This document shows positions 63,873-64,000 of a stretch of DNA of 64,000 nt, one piece after another (position 1 is the stretch's first letter; each line of letters opens with the position of its first letter). Source of the stretch: Liquorilactobacillus mali. GTDB taxonomy: Bacteria > Bacillota > Bacilli > Lactobacillales > Lactobacillaceae. The notes below the pieces were generated by a model that had not been told where the DNA came from, did no database searches, and worked only from the letters and a program-made list of their open reading frames with translations. The translations under genes and the position numbers were made by a program. The stretch covers positions 18,550 to 82,549 of the forward strand of contig NZ_JQAR01000006.1 in assembly GCF_001437155.1 (NCBI RefSeq). Direction: 5' to 3'.

Positions 63873-64000
63873 CTATTTTTCTTTCATCCATGCCTTTAAT
63901 AACTCTGCAACGACCTCTGGATGTTCATCTGCGAACTTTTTCGCGTTCTCATCTTCTTCTACCTTTTTCTGTCTCTTCTCCAAATCAATTTTAGGCTTAG
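63873..64000 (-). CDS. fliF: Flagellar MS-ring protein FliF, C-terminal end (partial)
   Basis: The last 41 codons read KIDLEKRQKKVEEDENAKKF, then ADEHPEVVAELLKAWMKEK and TAG at 63873-63875. The HPEVVAELLKAWM ending matches the FliF tail that docks FliG. Truncated by the window edge; 13 bases before fliG. Genes expected beyond are fliE, flgC and flgB. Confidence 0.9.
   Translation of the reverse strand, partial: KPKIDLEKRQKKVEEDENAKKFADEHPEVVAELLKAWMKEK

Overview
The window comes from a low-GC Gram-positive bacterium of the Lactobacillaceae. Family-level clues are an adenosylcobalamin-dependent class II ribonucleotide reductase of the Lactobacillus leichmannii type, a LysM-rich GH73 autolysin with a serine-rich repeat region, DUF1129 and DUF951 proteins beside ychF, and a rsmG-noc-parA-parB cluster. 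A near-complete flagellar and chemotaxis cluster points to one of the few motile genera; Liquorilactobacillus (L. mali / L. satsumensis group) is my best inference from memory, not from a search.

Layout. 1-5.5 kb: 3' part of a secreted GH73/LysM wall hydrolase, an M20 deacylase, an FAD oxidoreductase and a small membrane protein. 5.5-13.6 kb: a mostly minus-strand carbohydrate island with a pyruvyltransferase-like protein, an MFS sugar porter, three Gfo/Idh/MocA dehydrogenases and a GlcU/RbsU-type porter, read divergently from an AraC-type regulator. 13.9-17.8 kb: a cobalamin-linked cassette (PduO-type adenosyltransferase, class II RNR, DUF4430 lipoprotein, ECF S-component) with two NrdR-like boxes in front of the RNR. 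18.1-21.1 kb: a phosphoribosyltransferase/nucleobase permease pair and a divergent MFS exporter. 21.3-26.7 kb: DUF1129, ychF, DUF951, parB, parA, noc and rsmG, typical of the neighbourhood of the replication origin.

26.8-64 kb: motility genes, almost all on the minus strand. Read in the direction of transcription, from the right edge: fliF (partial)-fliG-H-I-J-K-flgD-TIGR02530-flgE-flbD-fliL-O-P-Q-R-flhB-flhA-fliA-flgF-flgG-FtsE-like ATPase-MCP-cheW-D-B-R-A-C-Y-W-fliM-fliY, then a terminator. A sigma-28-type promoter then starts flgM-flgN-flgK-flgL. A small non-motility insert follows (histidine phosphatase, a broken XRE regulator, SemiSWEET, SDR). Last comes flagellin under its own sigma-28-type promoter, then fliD-fliT(?)-fliS-glycosyltransferase, closed by a strong terminator.

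The genes imply a B. subtilis-like hierarchy. The long early operon builds the basal body, export gate, hook, sigma-28 and chemotaxis proteins. FlgM then holds sigma-28 until the hook is finished, after which the three sigma-28-type promoters found here (before flgM, the MCP and flagellin) switch on the filament genes. Missing where they might be expected are flhF/flhG (after flhA) and fliW/csrA (before flagellin). Points to follow up are the B12/RNR cassette, the FtsE-like ATPase without FtsX, the MCP with no external sensing domain, the broken XRE gene and the everted parS-like palindrome in front of rsmG.
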